Positions 47,960 through 58,714 of a DNA stretch of 64,000 nucleotides are shown in pieces. The position numbers and the translations under genes were made by a program. A model generated the notes under the pieces. It saw only the letters and a list, made by a program, of their open reading frames with translations. It ran no database searches and had not been told where the DNA came from. Positions within the stretch are counted from its first letter, which is position 1. Each line of letters opens with the position of its first letter. This DNA is from Parelaphostrongylus tenuis (Eukaryota > Nematoda > Chromadorea > Rhabditida > Metastrongylidae): contig JAHQIW010007302.1 in assembly GCA_019055375.1 (NCBI GenBank), forward strand, positions 1 through 64,000, written 5' to 3'.

Positions 47960-50100
47960 ATGGACAGACTTCACTCCGACTTAGTTGTGATTTCAATGTT
48001 TACCATTGGGACGGTGTTGGGATGTGGAGTAATGCCACCAGGTCTAGGCAATGAATAGAAAGTTATCATAGTGCAAATCACACTACTAAGTAGCTGTGGT
48101 GAGTTTAAAGTTTCAAATGAAAAGGTCTTGCAATTTTAACACAAAAGGAGATTCCAAAAATCATTTACTGAATGGATATAAGTTTCCATGCTCAACACAA
48201 AGGCAGAAAAATTTTGTTTCAGCGAGGACTGTTGGTTTCCACGTCACCGGCTTCACTTTACCTGTTTCCATGGTTTACACTGGAACTCCCACTCTTCCTG
48301 CTATGTTTCCTGGCATTCATACAAGCAGTGGAGCAGTATAAGCATTTTTAACACGTATTGTGATGCAAACAGTGAGTTGGAAACTCTTGGTTCTCACTTT
48401 TTTTTGCAATTTCTAAAAGTTGTAGTAGGTGAGCTCCGCTTTCTGACAAATTTCTGGTCTACAAGTATCAGTGTTGCTTGCTTCATTATATTTTACTCAA
48501 GACAACTTTTAAAGAATTTCTAAACGTGGAAATTTTACTTCTAGATCTATGATGTTCTCCAACAGCAAGGTCGCGTCGTTCTTCTTCCTGATGCAATAAT
48601 CTCTGCTATTTTGGATCAACTTAGTGTTAGGATCAGCTACAACCCACTTGAATGCAAGGCGATTCAAGCTAATCCAACGATGATGTGTAAGTTTCCAGCA
48701 TTCAAAATGACGTGAGGAGATTACACTGCTAACGCATAAGAACACATGGAAGAACTGGATTTTCTCAATGCTGTTGCAAAAATCATCTCACATTGAAAAT
48801 GGGAAAACGCCTCAGATGTGAAAGGAGACTAAAATTAGTTTGCTTTTCGAAGCCTCTTCGATACTCAGAGACTAATGCCCTTTTACTTGGATACTTAGAT
48901 GACCCTTATTCACTAGTGGCGCAGGCCTTTAGCTCAATTTTCTTTCCTTTCTCTCTCGGGCAAATGTCATTCATTGTGGTGGTCTGTTTCAAACCTGATG
49001 ACGTCCGGAGTAATTCGTTGCCTTGATTGTCTTCTGAAAAGTAATATTCCTGGTCAAGATGTTTTTAATCAGTAAGTAATTTTTGTGGAAGATGTATCAT
49101 AGATAGACCTTTTTCAACGCGGTTTTTCTTTCTTTTCTTTCTTTTGATTCAATAACTGCAACTTTGCATTCGCATTCGTTAGAGTTTTCAGCTTCAATCT
49201 ATACATTTCGAGGTTTGATCATTGTGTACAGAGAACAGTGAGAGCCTTAATTTCTTTCTTCTTAAGTGGAATACTCCTGCTTCTTTTCTGTTGGCGCATT
49301 TGGAGCAATTTCACAGATAGTTGAATCTCTGATGGCACTGGAGCCTAGTGGTGTGATGTTGGACAGGATGCGCATGAAGCTAAGCTCCATCCCCAACACT
49401 ATCCCGGCAGTGAACAAGAACGCCCTATGGTATGCCACAGCTGGGCCATCCTCGAGATTGCAAGGAGAATTGCTAGACCAGTATTCTACTCCATTCAAGA
49501 GGAAGGCGAACAACGAATCGAATGCTAGAAGTACTCGGATCCGCACAATAAAAAGTGTGATGAAGGGTTGTGTAAAAAAAGATAAATAATGAATAAATAA
49601 ATAACTAGATAAATAAACAGGATTTCTATACGTAGTAAAATCGCAGCCCTTGTATTTCAAGCATTAGCAGAATGATAAACGTTTCGATTGTCATACAAAT
49701 TTTCTTACTATATTCTTAAAGCCGTTGTGAAGTTTGATTAGAGTTCCATCGCACACGCTGTGACAAATCATTACGACAGCGAAAGAACAAAAAACCATCA
49801 CTGAGAAATCTAGTATTCGTTTCAATGAATACGCATTATTTTTTCAACTAAGCATTTTTTGTTCAATAAGACAAATGGGAAACGGTGCATTCACTGTAAA
49901 AAGAAACTAGTCCCAGCATTTGCCAGATTTCTTAGCGAGAACAAATGTTTGACAAAGGAGATTGCTTGCAGTTCAACATGCTATGCATCCACACTGCATC
50001 GTCTTCAGCAACGCAGTGACTGGCCTATGCGAATCCTATTTTAGAATCCGCGGCTTATGTAGCATAGTCTATTTGAATGATTCGAATGTTCTAATTTAAA
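47960..50100 (+). pseudogene. Secreted nematode-specific protein, copy 3, nonsense and truncated
   Basis: Exons 47,960-48,047, 48,223-48,371 and 48,545-48,686 are complete in length, and exon 4 starts at 49,972. Exon 2 has a nonsense codon, TAA at 48,339-48,341, where copy 1 has CAA (Gln). The first donor reads GC instead of GT (TCTAG/GCAATG). Exon 4 breaks after about 20 codons at about 50,030, and the frame runs into foreign DNA. Exon 5 is missing. The signal-peptide exon and the predicted trans-splice acceptor upstream are still present, so a short aberrant transcript is possible. Confidence 0.85.
49330..49618 (+). repeat. SINE-like repeat (family S), full-length copy
   Basis: Box-A-like GGAGCCTAGTGGTGTGATG is followed by GCGCATGAAGCTAAGCTCC and CAGTGAACAAGAACGCCC, then AATGCTAGAAGTACTCGG and ATCCGCACAATA, and a long AAAT-rich tail. 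This is the best copy for judging the family's structure. A B box is not clear. Confidence 0.6.
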
Positions 50101-50690
50101 GCTGCCTAGGTCAACTTAGAAGATTCGAACGAAGGAAGGGCGCGAGATCTCGTGTGATGGTGACGCACCTCGTCCTTCCGGTTCATTTCGGGATTTTGGG
50201 CGTTATCCGAAATGCCCCAAGAGTCTTGCGCGTGGATGTTTTTGATTCCTGCGGCTGGAATTATGACAGTCACATCAAAATCCTACATATATACACACAG
50301 TAAAGTAACGGCCGTAGATCGATTATTGGGGCCTCCACTTTGGATATAAAAGCGATAGAAGGTCGTAGCTAGTCGTTGTCGCCATTGCTAGGCCCTCTAA
50401 TCTGCGCATAATCATTCCCAGACCATCTAAAGAATAAAGCAGCATAGGCACTCTTTTAAGGAGCCATGACCTGCCGAATGGAATATGGAAATGAATATTC
50501 CCGATGCCAGACGCAGTCTCACTTAAGCACAGACTCCAAGTGGCAGGTCTTCAATGATTAATTGAATGACCTAAAACATCTAACCGGTGAGTGTTTTTTG
50601 ACATGAAGCTTTTCCTATGCGACCCAAAAAATTTATTTCTTAATTTCTTACGCTTTCTGCTGCGGTTATGAAGGCCTTTGATTTAATAAT
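50031..50690 (+). mobile_element. Candidate solo LTR or promoter-bearing repeat
   Basis: This is single-copy within the window and richer in GC than its surroundings. A TATA-type box GGATATAAAAGCG at about 50,341 is followed about 80-90 bases later by AAAGAATAAAGCAGC, a polyadenylation-like signal, the order expected of a U3-R-U5 unit. It begins where block z3 is cut. I could not define matching ends or a target-site duplication, so this is only a candidate. Confidence 0.3.
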
Positions 50691-50925
50691 TTGCGAAACA
50701 ATTTGACCTTTCTAGGCTCTGAAAATGGCGAACCTTACCGAAACGTAAGCCACCACGACTGTTGTAATAATCATGCCTGCCTTATTAACTGTATTGTTAT
50801 ATGCTTCGTTGATATTCAATAAATTACTTCAATAACACCTCAAAGCGGCTATACAGAAGAAGATACTCATTTCAAACTATGTCAAGGTTGATAGATAGTC
50901 GGTCCTGGGATTTACTGCAAAATAC
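50690..50925 (+). mobile_element. Penelope-like element 3' tail, truncated copy
   Basis: It shares GGCTCTGAAAATGGCGAACC and CCGAAACG with 60,825-60,860. It also shares the later GATAGATAGTCGGTCCTGGG with the minus strand at 56,235-56,275. It lacks the coding part. It defines, with the other two copies, a common 3' untranslated end. Confidence 0.55.
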
Positions 50926-50934
50926 GATAGTGTC

Positions 50935-51210
50935 GGAACTGCGGGGGAGTTGTAAGCGAATGCTTGTGATACTCGTCGCAGCGCTCGTGAAGACGAGCTC
51001 CACCACCCTTACCCATCCCTCAGGCAGTTAACAACAAAGCCGTATGGAGCGCCACGGTCGCATTATCCTCCGAGATTTCAAAGATATTCTCTGAACAAAT
51101 GTTCTACGACGGTTATGAAGAGGATGAAAAACGAATTGAATGCAGAAGTACTGGTATGCACACAGTGAATAAAGAACACTGCGAAGACGGAACAATAAAG
51201 CGTCAAAATT
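50935..51210 (+). repeat. SINE-like repeat (family S), outside the triplication
   Basis: Contains AAGCCGTATGGAGCGCCAC, TTATGAAGAGGATGAAAAACG and GAATGCAGAAGTACTGG. It is the only family S copy in the non-duplicated part, showing the family is dispersed in its own right. Confidence 0.5.
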
Positions 51211-53539
51211 TATGCCACATCTTCTGCCTAGGTATCATTACGTCATTGGACTGAAGAACGGCGAAAAATTCTTCCTGAGTTTTTCACACCACCAAGTTTT
51301 TCAATTCCTCTTCGGAAAAAGCACAAATTAAAATTGATCACATAGCACAGTTTGATGCAGTTTATTACATTTCATGATAAGCCAACGCCCGCGTGATTTG
51401 CCAATATATTGATATTGTAGTTTAACGACAAATCCGGGTAATCAAAAGTTGTTTCAAATCCATCACAGTCTAATTTCAGTTTTAGCCGACAGTGGCAACT
51501 GCCCAGAAGAAGTGCGATCCAAACGGACCCGATGCCAATATTCGAACTGCTTTGTTCGTAACATTTTGCAACACCTCTTTCGGCTAACTGACCAATTCGC
51601 CGTTCGTGATCTATGCAGGCTTATTTATTTTCAGAACGGTAATGGGTATGTGCCAAAATTGTCAACTGTTCCGGAGGTAACGAGTGTATGTCCACCAAGA
51701 CAGTATCGCATTTCGTTGGTATAGATAGAGCTTGAAGAGTACAAAATCCGGTCACCGTGTTTCCGACGATGATACGGCCTCAACCCATCGCCGGGTCAAC
51801 TGAAATAAACTAATGATTTATTGAAAGGTTCGTTCTTTTTATTACGATTATTAAGTGGAAGGGTTAGAAATAGTTTCAAACACGGAATTATTTCAATATT
51901 GAAAATTTTCTTCTTCGTCTCTCACAATTAATTTCTTCTCGAAAACTTCCAATTTCATTGCTATCATGATAGTTTTTTCACACTCCAGGTCAACCAGCGA
52001 TTCTTTGGATGCTATTTTTTTTTCGATTTACAGAATCAAAACGTTTTTTTTGCTTCTTTAACTACTATTATGCTTCTATCTGCAATCTTGTGATGGTCAT
52101 TCAATGTTGACGCCCTACGGTCCAACATCTATTTGGCAATTTAGTGGTTTGTAGTTGATCTTATCAACAAGTTGGTTCAAAAGAGCTGAATCAAGTAGGT
52201 GTGTGCTATGATCTTGGAGTTCCACAGCATCACAGACTTGAAGAATAAATTTTTTTCAGTGTTTGATAGAGTTTATTTGTACGAGTCTCAAATTAAAGTG
52301 CATGAAGTGATAGAAGCAACAGTGTCTCAGATCAAATCGTGTGAAGTGATGGAGAGCAGCAAAAGCTTAGAGAATTATGGAGAATTGCAATTGGATTACT
52401 CTCTTCCTTAGATATTGCCAAAAAAATTTGAACTCTATAAACTGCAAGTAACTGCTTGCATTACATGACGCTCTGCAGATCCTTTATATCCGCCTCGCTT
52501 GATGCAATACCAGGAAACGGGCCTGGGTATTGGGTGCTGAAGAGTAAATCATCGTAACAGGCAAAGTTGTAAGGCTAGTGACGGCGACGGGCCTGGTACT
52601 CATGTAAGGAAATTCCGTACAATTTGCAAGGATTTAGGAAGTCAAGCTTAATGAGAATGACTTTTTATTACCTTCTCTTGCTTACAGTTCATAATCCTTC
52701 TATCAAAATTATTAGCTGCACTCCAGGGCTTTGATGAGGTATCAAGTACTTCTAATCTATTCAATCACTTTAACCATTTCGAAACCACCACTTACAATTG
52801 CGCAACAAACGCGGGTTTTTTGTTATTTGATTAGAATTTTCCCACCGTTTTTGAAGATAATTTCGGGTTTCTGTAACAGTTCGATAAAGCATGATTTTTG
52901 TATACGCACTCGTATGCTTTTGACGCGGATATATTGATGTTTAATTGAAAAGCTCTCTTTCACTACGCAATCACATCGACGCTGCATACGGTCAATTGTA
53001 ACACCTTGTACAAAGAGTACAATGGCTTAAATGTACTAGTTTTGATATATTTCATTATGCACAATGCTTAAAAGTTACAATAATGATTGAAAACCAGAAA
53101 ATACAGTGAATATCTTGTCAAAAAAGATATTGCGCAGCTCAGGCGATGCCAATTCATCGATAATGAAACGTAAAAAACTCTTTTGGGACAAGGCTTTCTT
53201 CGGTGGAGAAAACTTTTTTCTCTATACTCTCAGTAGTCATTCAATAGCTTGAATTCTGGCCATTAAGATTCTTAGATGGTTTTTAAAACAGTGCATTGCA
53301 ACAGCGAAAACAAAGTTATGTTTCAAGTTCGGTTTCTTTGATCGCTCGGTGATGGTCTGCGAATACATTTGCTATCAAATTTCAGCAGCCGTATGGTTTT
53401 GAGTTCTGCAGCAATAACTAATGCATCTCTAAAGCAATCCAGAAAGTAATTTCTTGTTGCGAAGGATTTTTGCAGGAGTTGTGAGAACAAAAAACATTAC
53501 GTTTCGCGTTCAAAGTTTTCTTTGCACATACGGCATATA

Positions 53540-53587
<48 letters not shown>

Positions 53588-53797
53588 TCAAAATCATATA
53601 AGCATGTGGAATAATCGTTCTGGATAACATTTTTCTCGCGACAGAATGAATATTTACGAACAAATAACCAAAATCGGGTCAACTCTTATGGTGCTGCGCG
53701 CAGAGATTTCAGTTGCAGCTTCGAAGAGCCCGCTTTTGTTATTTATTTAGAAAATTTCCCTCCGTTTCAAAAAAATTTTTCAGTTTGACGTAATTAA
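51211..53797. other. Stretch without recognised gene
   Basis: There are several short open frames, the longest at 51,449-51,724, but none shows a family I recognise or clear splice structure. About 52,440-52,480 has a short match to the start of block x (CTGCTTGCATTACATGACG). A (TA)n microsatellite is near the right end. Otherwise it is AT-rich and featureless. Confidence 0.5.
53544..53584. repeat. (TA)n microsatellite
   Basis: About 20 perfect TA dinucleotides. Confidence 0.95.
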
Positions 53798-54295
53798 CGT
53801 CGCAGCAAAAGGCACAAATACGGGATCAAATGGTTCAAACTGTGTAGTTTAGGAGAACACACGCACAACACGTTCCCATACGCAAGTATAGGCGCAACTT
53901 CCATGTGCGCCGGACCAATCTCAAGTATTGTGATGGACACAATGGATGGTTTACTAGATGAGGGTCGACGCGTCTACACCGTCAGTGGGTATACTAGTGT
54001 TGGACTTGACGTGGGTCTGTTGCAGGAAAAAACGCACTTGCTCGGGACGTGCAGAAAGAATAGGCGAGAATTACCTAATGAATTTATGCAACATCAACTG
54101 GAGAAGGGGCACGCAGTGGCCGTACAGAATAAGAAAGGCGTAATGGTGCTCAGATTGAATGATAAGAAAGATGTTGTGATAATTTCTACAACACGCGGCC
54201 CCAAAATCGACCCAACAACTAAGAAATTTGAGGTCGCTCTTAGTTACAGTGAGCAAAACTTTCTTGTAGATTTCATGCATCAGGAAGGCTTATAA
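53798..54295 (+). pseudogene. piggyBac-like transposase fragment
   Basis: The frame is open from 53,798 (after a TAA at 53,795-53,797) to the TAA at 54,296-54,298. A likely acceptor GTCGCAG ends at 53,805, and the first Met is at 53,903. Early residues HKYGIKWFKLC match the piggyBac RNase H-like core (HKYGIKLFKLC), and later ones LLQEKTHLLGTCRKNRRELP match the KRKTHLxGTxRxNRxGLP block. The second catalytic Asp lies in a DNFYTS motif in the family. Here the position reads SGYTS, so the Asp is lost. The end VALSYSEQNFLVDFMHQ replaces the expected VDxxDQ. No upstream exon or terminal repeats were found. It is a fragment, but it is uninterrupted for about 165 codons, so an exapted role cannot be excluded. 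Confidence 0.75.
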
Positions 54296-54298
54296 ATG

Positions 54299-54970
54299 GG
54301 AGTGCACATCGTTGCGATATTATTCTGCGATAGTTAATTTCACAATTCACATACATCTGCCTGTTCTTTAACCTGGAGACGCAGATGTGCCTGATGTTTA
54401 CAACGAATGAACGAAAATTGATTGATTACTAAATTTCGTTCACAAATTTCCTCAAAGAATCACAAGATATATCTCTCAACTGCCGACATCCAGGCGCATT
54501 CTTGAAGCTGCTTATCACGTCGTGGACTTTGTATTGCATGCTATAGAAATTTGGTATTACGTGTAAGCACTGCTTATGCTTGAAACAGAGCTAAAAGAGT
54601 AAGCACGAGGTGCAGTAGATCTAAGCAGTATCTATGTTTACCTTGCTTCAAAACTGCTCATCAAAAATGGGTTCTTAAGCGTTATAGCGTTCGACAAGTT
54701 GTACAGTTTGGGCCGGAAATTAATATTGTATGATAGCGCAGAGAGTAATGAGGAGAGAACTGATTATCTAGAATTTAGTGTTTGTTGTCCTAGAGCGCAT
54801 GAAGTGTTGAGTGTAACAAGCAAAACTCTATGCAACGCGAGTAAATGTTGACCGGTTTTGATATCTAGCGTGAACTGCTCATGATCGATGCATATTCTAT
54901 AAATATTCGTTGCTGAATAAATATTTTGAACAAAGGATTAACAGCATCATTAGAAGGCTTGCAAAATTTG
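54299..54970. other. Stretch without recognised gene
   Basis: AT-rich DNA. Near 54,400-54,445 it holds AACGAAAATTGATTGATTAC, which recurs at about 55,998-56,035 on the other side of the RTE relic. Nothing else is recognised. Confidence 0.5.
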
Positions 54971-54972
54971 GG

Positions 54973-55930
54973 TTAGAAATATCCAAGTTCTCCAAAGAAG
55001 TGCTCTGCAAACTGATGATTGTGGGATCTATGAAGGTTTATTGATGACTGCGTGCTAAAAGTCACGCCATATAAGGTTCTTGAGAATGTTATACATTTGA
55101 GAGAATGTGTTTCTGAATTAAGCCTCTGCATATTGTCAGAAAACATTGCTTCTCTGCAGCGTTTCAAAAGTTCGGACGTGAGGTTTCTGTTGTTTGTAGC
55201 TTGTACGATTCCACGTTGACGTATCAGCTCGAGTGTCTGCGGAGACAAGCGCCTCTTCATGACTTTGGGACTCTCGCCTTTCATAGCGCTAGCGTGAAGA
55301 TATTCTAAGGGCCGGTCGTATTCTTTGTCGATGTAGTCGACAACGGTGTCTCTCAAAAAGTTGACTATTGATTTGAATACAGTCATGTTTATGGTAGTTC
55401 TGGGACTCCGTTGTTTGAATTTAGCAGCTTTCTCGCCTTTCCGCGAAAAACGGAACGTTGTGCGAAGGAGGCAATGGTCCGATACCGTGTAGAACTTAGG
55501 AAAAACAGCGAAATCGGTCAGGAAAAATTCTCGATTTACTAAAATAAGGTCTATTTCATCATAATACTCTCCATTGGGAGAATCCCACGTCCATCGTTCA
55601 AAGTGAGGCTTTTAGAATTGTAGGTTACCATGGATGGTTTGGGTCGTCATGATAAACTCAAAAAGCCTCTCACCCTATTCACTCCATTCTAGTCCATGGA
55701 TCCCAATATGGCGTTCTTCAGACATTCTTCTAGGTAGAATTCTTCATTAATATCTCCAAAAATGACCTTGAAGAATGTATGATCTTCTCTAAAGAATTTT
55801 TCGAGGTCCATATAAACGCTTCGACTCCCTATTCGTCATAGCTTGATGTTGGTGCGAATGCAATGAAGATGGTCAAAGCCGGCACTCATCCACATCGTTT
55901 CAATCGGAGTGGTTCGATATGAGTTGTTTA
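54973..55930 (-). pseudogene. RTE-type non-LTR retrotransposon relic (endonuclease end and linker)
   Basis: On the minus strand, in order, are YMDLEKFFREDHTFFKVIFG, RWTWDSPNGEYYDEIDLILV, the endonuclease motif SDHCLLRTTFRFSRKGEKAA (about 55,480-55,420), then RSPRTTIN, KRRLSPQTLELIRQRG and NRNLTSELLKRCREAM. These are the end of the apurinic-type endonuclease domain and the linker to the reverse transcriptase of RTE elements, which are common in strongylid nematodes. Two frameshifts and several stops lie before 55,600, and from about 55,390 a 137-codon frame is open. No reverse transcriptase motif follows, so the copy is truncated. The His of SDH is kept. Confidence 0.85.
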
Positions 55931-56234
55931 TTGTTCAAATAAATCGATGCTCACGGCCGATTTCGACTTGAATGCCTGATAAATGCGTGGATAACTTACA
56001 ACGAACAAACGAAATTGATTGATTACTAATAATTTAGTGAAAATACTCTTCTGGGCAAAAAAGGAAACGAAAAACGAGCACATTTCACTAGTGACTGCAA
56101 GTTTGCACAAATCATAATGAAAAGTAGGAACATTTTGGACAAATAAACACTTTTTTTGCAGAACAACAAATCTATAGAAATCTCTCCAGTAATATTCATT
56201 GCTCTATAGCGGCAAAGTATCTTTTAAGTCAAAA

Positions 56235-57065
56235 TTTAACGTCCCAGAACCGACTATCTGTCAATCTCGGCATGCTTCAGTTATGATTCCTTATCTTCTT
56301 CTCAAACTAAACATAAGGTATTCTAGTAATCTTTATTCAAACAGCTAACGTTCCGGTAGTTTTACGCTCTTCAAAGCCTGGTAAGATCAAGTCGTCTGCA
56401 ATCCAATTGGTCAAACACCTCTATTACTCTTTCAGAAATAAATCACCAAACCCAGATTTTGATCGCATCAAGCACAAAATCAACTTTCAACATGCCCATC
56501 GCTTTTTATATGTCCTTCACTGATCACCTGGCGGAGATCATATGGACTCATAGTGCGCCTCACCCATCAAAGCAACAATCTTATGCTCTTGTTCATATCA
56601 GAAGTGATTACGAGGCATTCTTAATTGCGGCTTATAGTTAGATTGGAGATATTGATCTAAACACTTCTACAATCTTTCGCGCTGATGTTATTTTCCTGCG
56701 CAAGTATGATGAATTTCATCACATAATCCATTCCGATATGCCTCTGTGCTCTGTACGTGCGTAGCAGGGTATTCGTTTCAGTGTTATGTTTGTCAGCTGA
56801 ATGTCTTCTATGCGAACACATAGTAGTATACCTGTCTCGTCAATATAAATTTCACTGCAAGTTCTTTCAAAAGATTAGGCTAACTGTGCCTACGCTCATG
56901 AAGTTGCCACCTCTGTCGCTAGGGAATATTTGGTAATGCTTCTTTATGCAGAGACGATCAAGTAAGTAGTTGCAAAGTAGTTGACGCCTTAGAGTATTCG
57001 GTGGATTTTCACTGTCGTTACCATATCTGAACCAGCTCTTTTCGAACAACGTTTTACAGTATGAT
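56235..57065 (-). pseudogene. Penelope-like element, GIY-YIG endonuclease end, decayed
   Basis: Read on the minus strand from about 57,060, the translation gives NPPNTLRRQLLCNYLLDRLC and GGNFMSVGTVSLI, then across breaks YIDETGILLCVRIEDIQ (the YIGETGRPLxxRxxEH motif), FIILAQENNISARKIVEVF and ECLVITSD. These are the connector and GIY-YIG (Uri-type) endonuclease of Penelope-like elements, in the right order. It is followed by the shared 3' tail (CCAATTGGATTGCAGACG, CCGGAACGTTAGCTG, AATAAA). Several stops and frameshifts are present and the reverse transcriptase is missing. Such 5' truncation is usual for these elements. Confidence 0.75.
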
Positions 57066-58155
57066 TATCTCACTTGAAGAGAAAAGGAGGACTAACGGGA
57101 CTTTACTGTGTTGTTTATTCTAAACCTAAGCCGAAGAGCTACAAAATTGTAGCCATTAGAAATGGCTATCTCCCGAGCCAGTTTCGCGGATTCTACTCTC
57201 TGCTTTTCCCTAATACACACACCTACGGCCAATCAAAACTTGTTCTTATACTGTCGCTTTCTAGTGTTTGAGAGATGAGAAGAGAGAGAGGTAGTGAACC
57301 AGCGTAACCTTATCACTCGGCTTTCAATCCCACTTGCCATATAGCCGCTATTGGCTAAGTTTATTTGTACGTTCAAAATTCCAAAGTACCATCATACAAA
57401 GTTGCAAAATCCCTTGTACAGTTGGAAATATAATTCAGTCTGAAAAATGTTATCTTTCTATAGATGAATTTTCAAAGTATTCACACAAAGCACATTATGT
57501 GTGGAAATCGGTATTTTTCGAGTAATCGATTCATTACAAAAGCGTAGATGAAAAAAAGGATAAGCGAATATTATACGACAGTTAGAAATATGTTCCCGTT
57601 TACAACAATGTGGTTTTTTCGTCGGAACACACATAGTTTTCCAGCACATAGGGAGTTCTCTCACTGCAAAATTGTTTATAAAAGCCTCTTTTGCAATATT
57701 TATTATCAGATAAAAGTCTGCTCAGATCAAAATCCTATGACATAATCTTAAAATTAATTGTGAAGTTGGGTCAACTCACTTCGAAAACAAAGCGCAATTC
57801 CTTTTTTAGTTATCAATTCATACTCTGAGAAACAAGCTTATTACTACAATCGCCACTTCTCAAGCTACCGATTGCTTAGTATTAGTCAGGTGAAATGGTT
57901 TTTTTTTAGGGAAGGAAGAAAACAAGAGCCTTTTTTCATACAATGCGACAGCATTATACGCAATTCGTGATGAAAAGTGAGGACTTTTGAGACTCATTGA
58001 GTGTTATGTTTACTGAAATCGCGCTTATAGAGTTCATCCAACGATAGTCTACTTTTTTCCAAAAAAAAGTTCACATAGCCTAAAATTTCATCATATTTAC
58101 TTTATCTTTTGAAATGTCTCTGTATTGCAGTGTCACATGTAAACGAATATGTCAT
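57066..58155. other. Stretch without recognised gene
   Basis: AT-rich with short open frames only. No repeat shared with the rest of the window was noticed, apart from generic poly-T runs. Confidence 0.5.
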
Positions 58156-58159
58156 TTAA

Positions 58160-58540
58160 GACTTGGGCATCTTTCGCTGACGATGAGCAACGCCTTTCCT
58201 CAAAAAATTCGGCAGTTCGCCGACAACACAAATCTCGGCAAATTTAACTTAGAAATTTTAAGGATACGCTTGGTTTTTGAGGGAGACTTCATGGTTCGTT
58301 GTTACAGCTAAAAGAACATCGAGCTTCACACTAGGCGCACCGGGCGGCACATGTAATTACGCTGCGCGGCCGACAAGGCGTCAAGTGTGAAATTCAATAA
58401 TCTTTTGGCTGTAACAAAACATTAAAACGTCGTTCTCAAAAACCAAGCTTATAGATGAGATAGTTTAGATTTGTGCTATCGAACGGCTACTAAAAATCTG
58501 GATGGGAACCTCTGTTCGGCGAAAGATGGTTGAGTGTGAA
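58160..58540. mobile_element. Long-armed fold-back element
   Basis: Two inverted arms of about 170 bp surround a short GC-rich centre (about 58,335-58,380). Paired landmarks are ATCTTTCGCTGA with TTCGGCGAAAGAT, CGCTTGGTTTTTGAG with CTCAAAAACCAAGC, GTTACAGCTAAAAG with CTTTTGGCTGTAAC, and TTCACACT with AGTGTGAA. Related single arms lie in w1 (about 27,060-27,180) and w2 (about 44,640-44,760). No open frame. It is probably a MITE-type element, and its superfamily is unknown. Confidence 0.6.
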
Positions 58541-58714
58541 AGAAAAATTGGTGCTTGTATGTTGAGCGGTAACAAATTTATAAGCCACTCTCATTCCCTA
58601 AACAGGTAATTTTTGAAATGAAAGAGTTTCTGTAATTATTCGAAAGCTTAAATTTCTGCCTTCAAATATACGTCGCTTGTTTTTTGAAACCCCTTTTTTA
58701 ATCCTGTAGCATCA

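Larger units (their letters stand above)
45571..50030. repeat. Segmental duplication block z, copy 3, truncated
   Basis: It matches z2 from about 28,810 and z1 from about 9,729. It ends abruptly inside exon 4 of the secreted-protein gene, after the codons for GLC. Everything to the right is unrelated to the triplication. Confidence 0.85.

Noticed and set aside
49262..49660. A 132-codon minus-strand open frame
   Set aside because: It runs through a SINE-like repeat and its AAAT tail, shows repeat-derived composition and is not preserved in the paralogous copies.
51449..51724. A 91-codon frame in the unique region
   Set aside because: No recognised family, no second copy to test conservation, and no convincing splice or start context. 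Left unannotated as a gene.
53497..53682. Minus-strand frames with a Tyr-Ile run
   Set aside because: They are translations of the (TA)n microsatellite.
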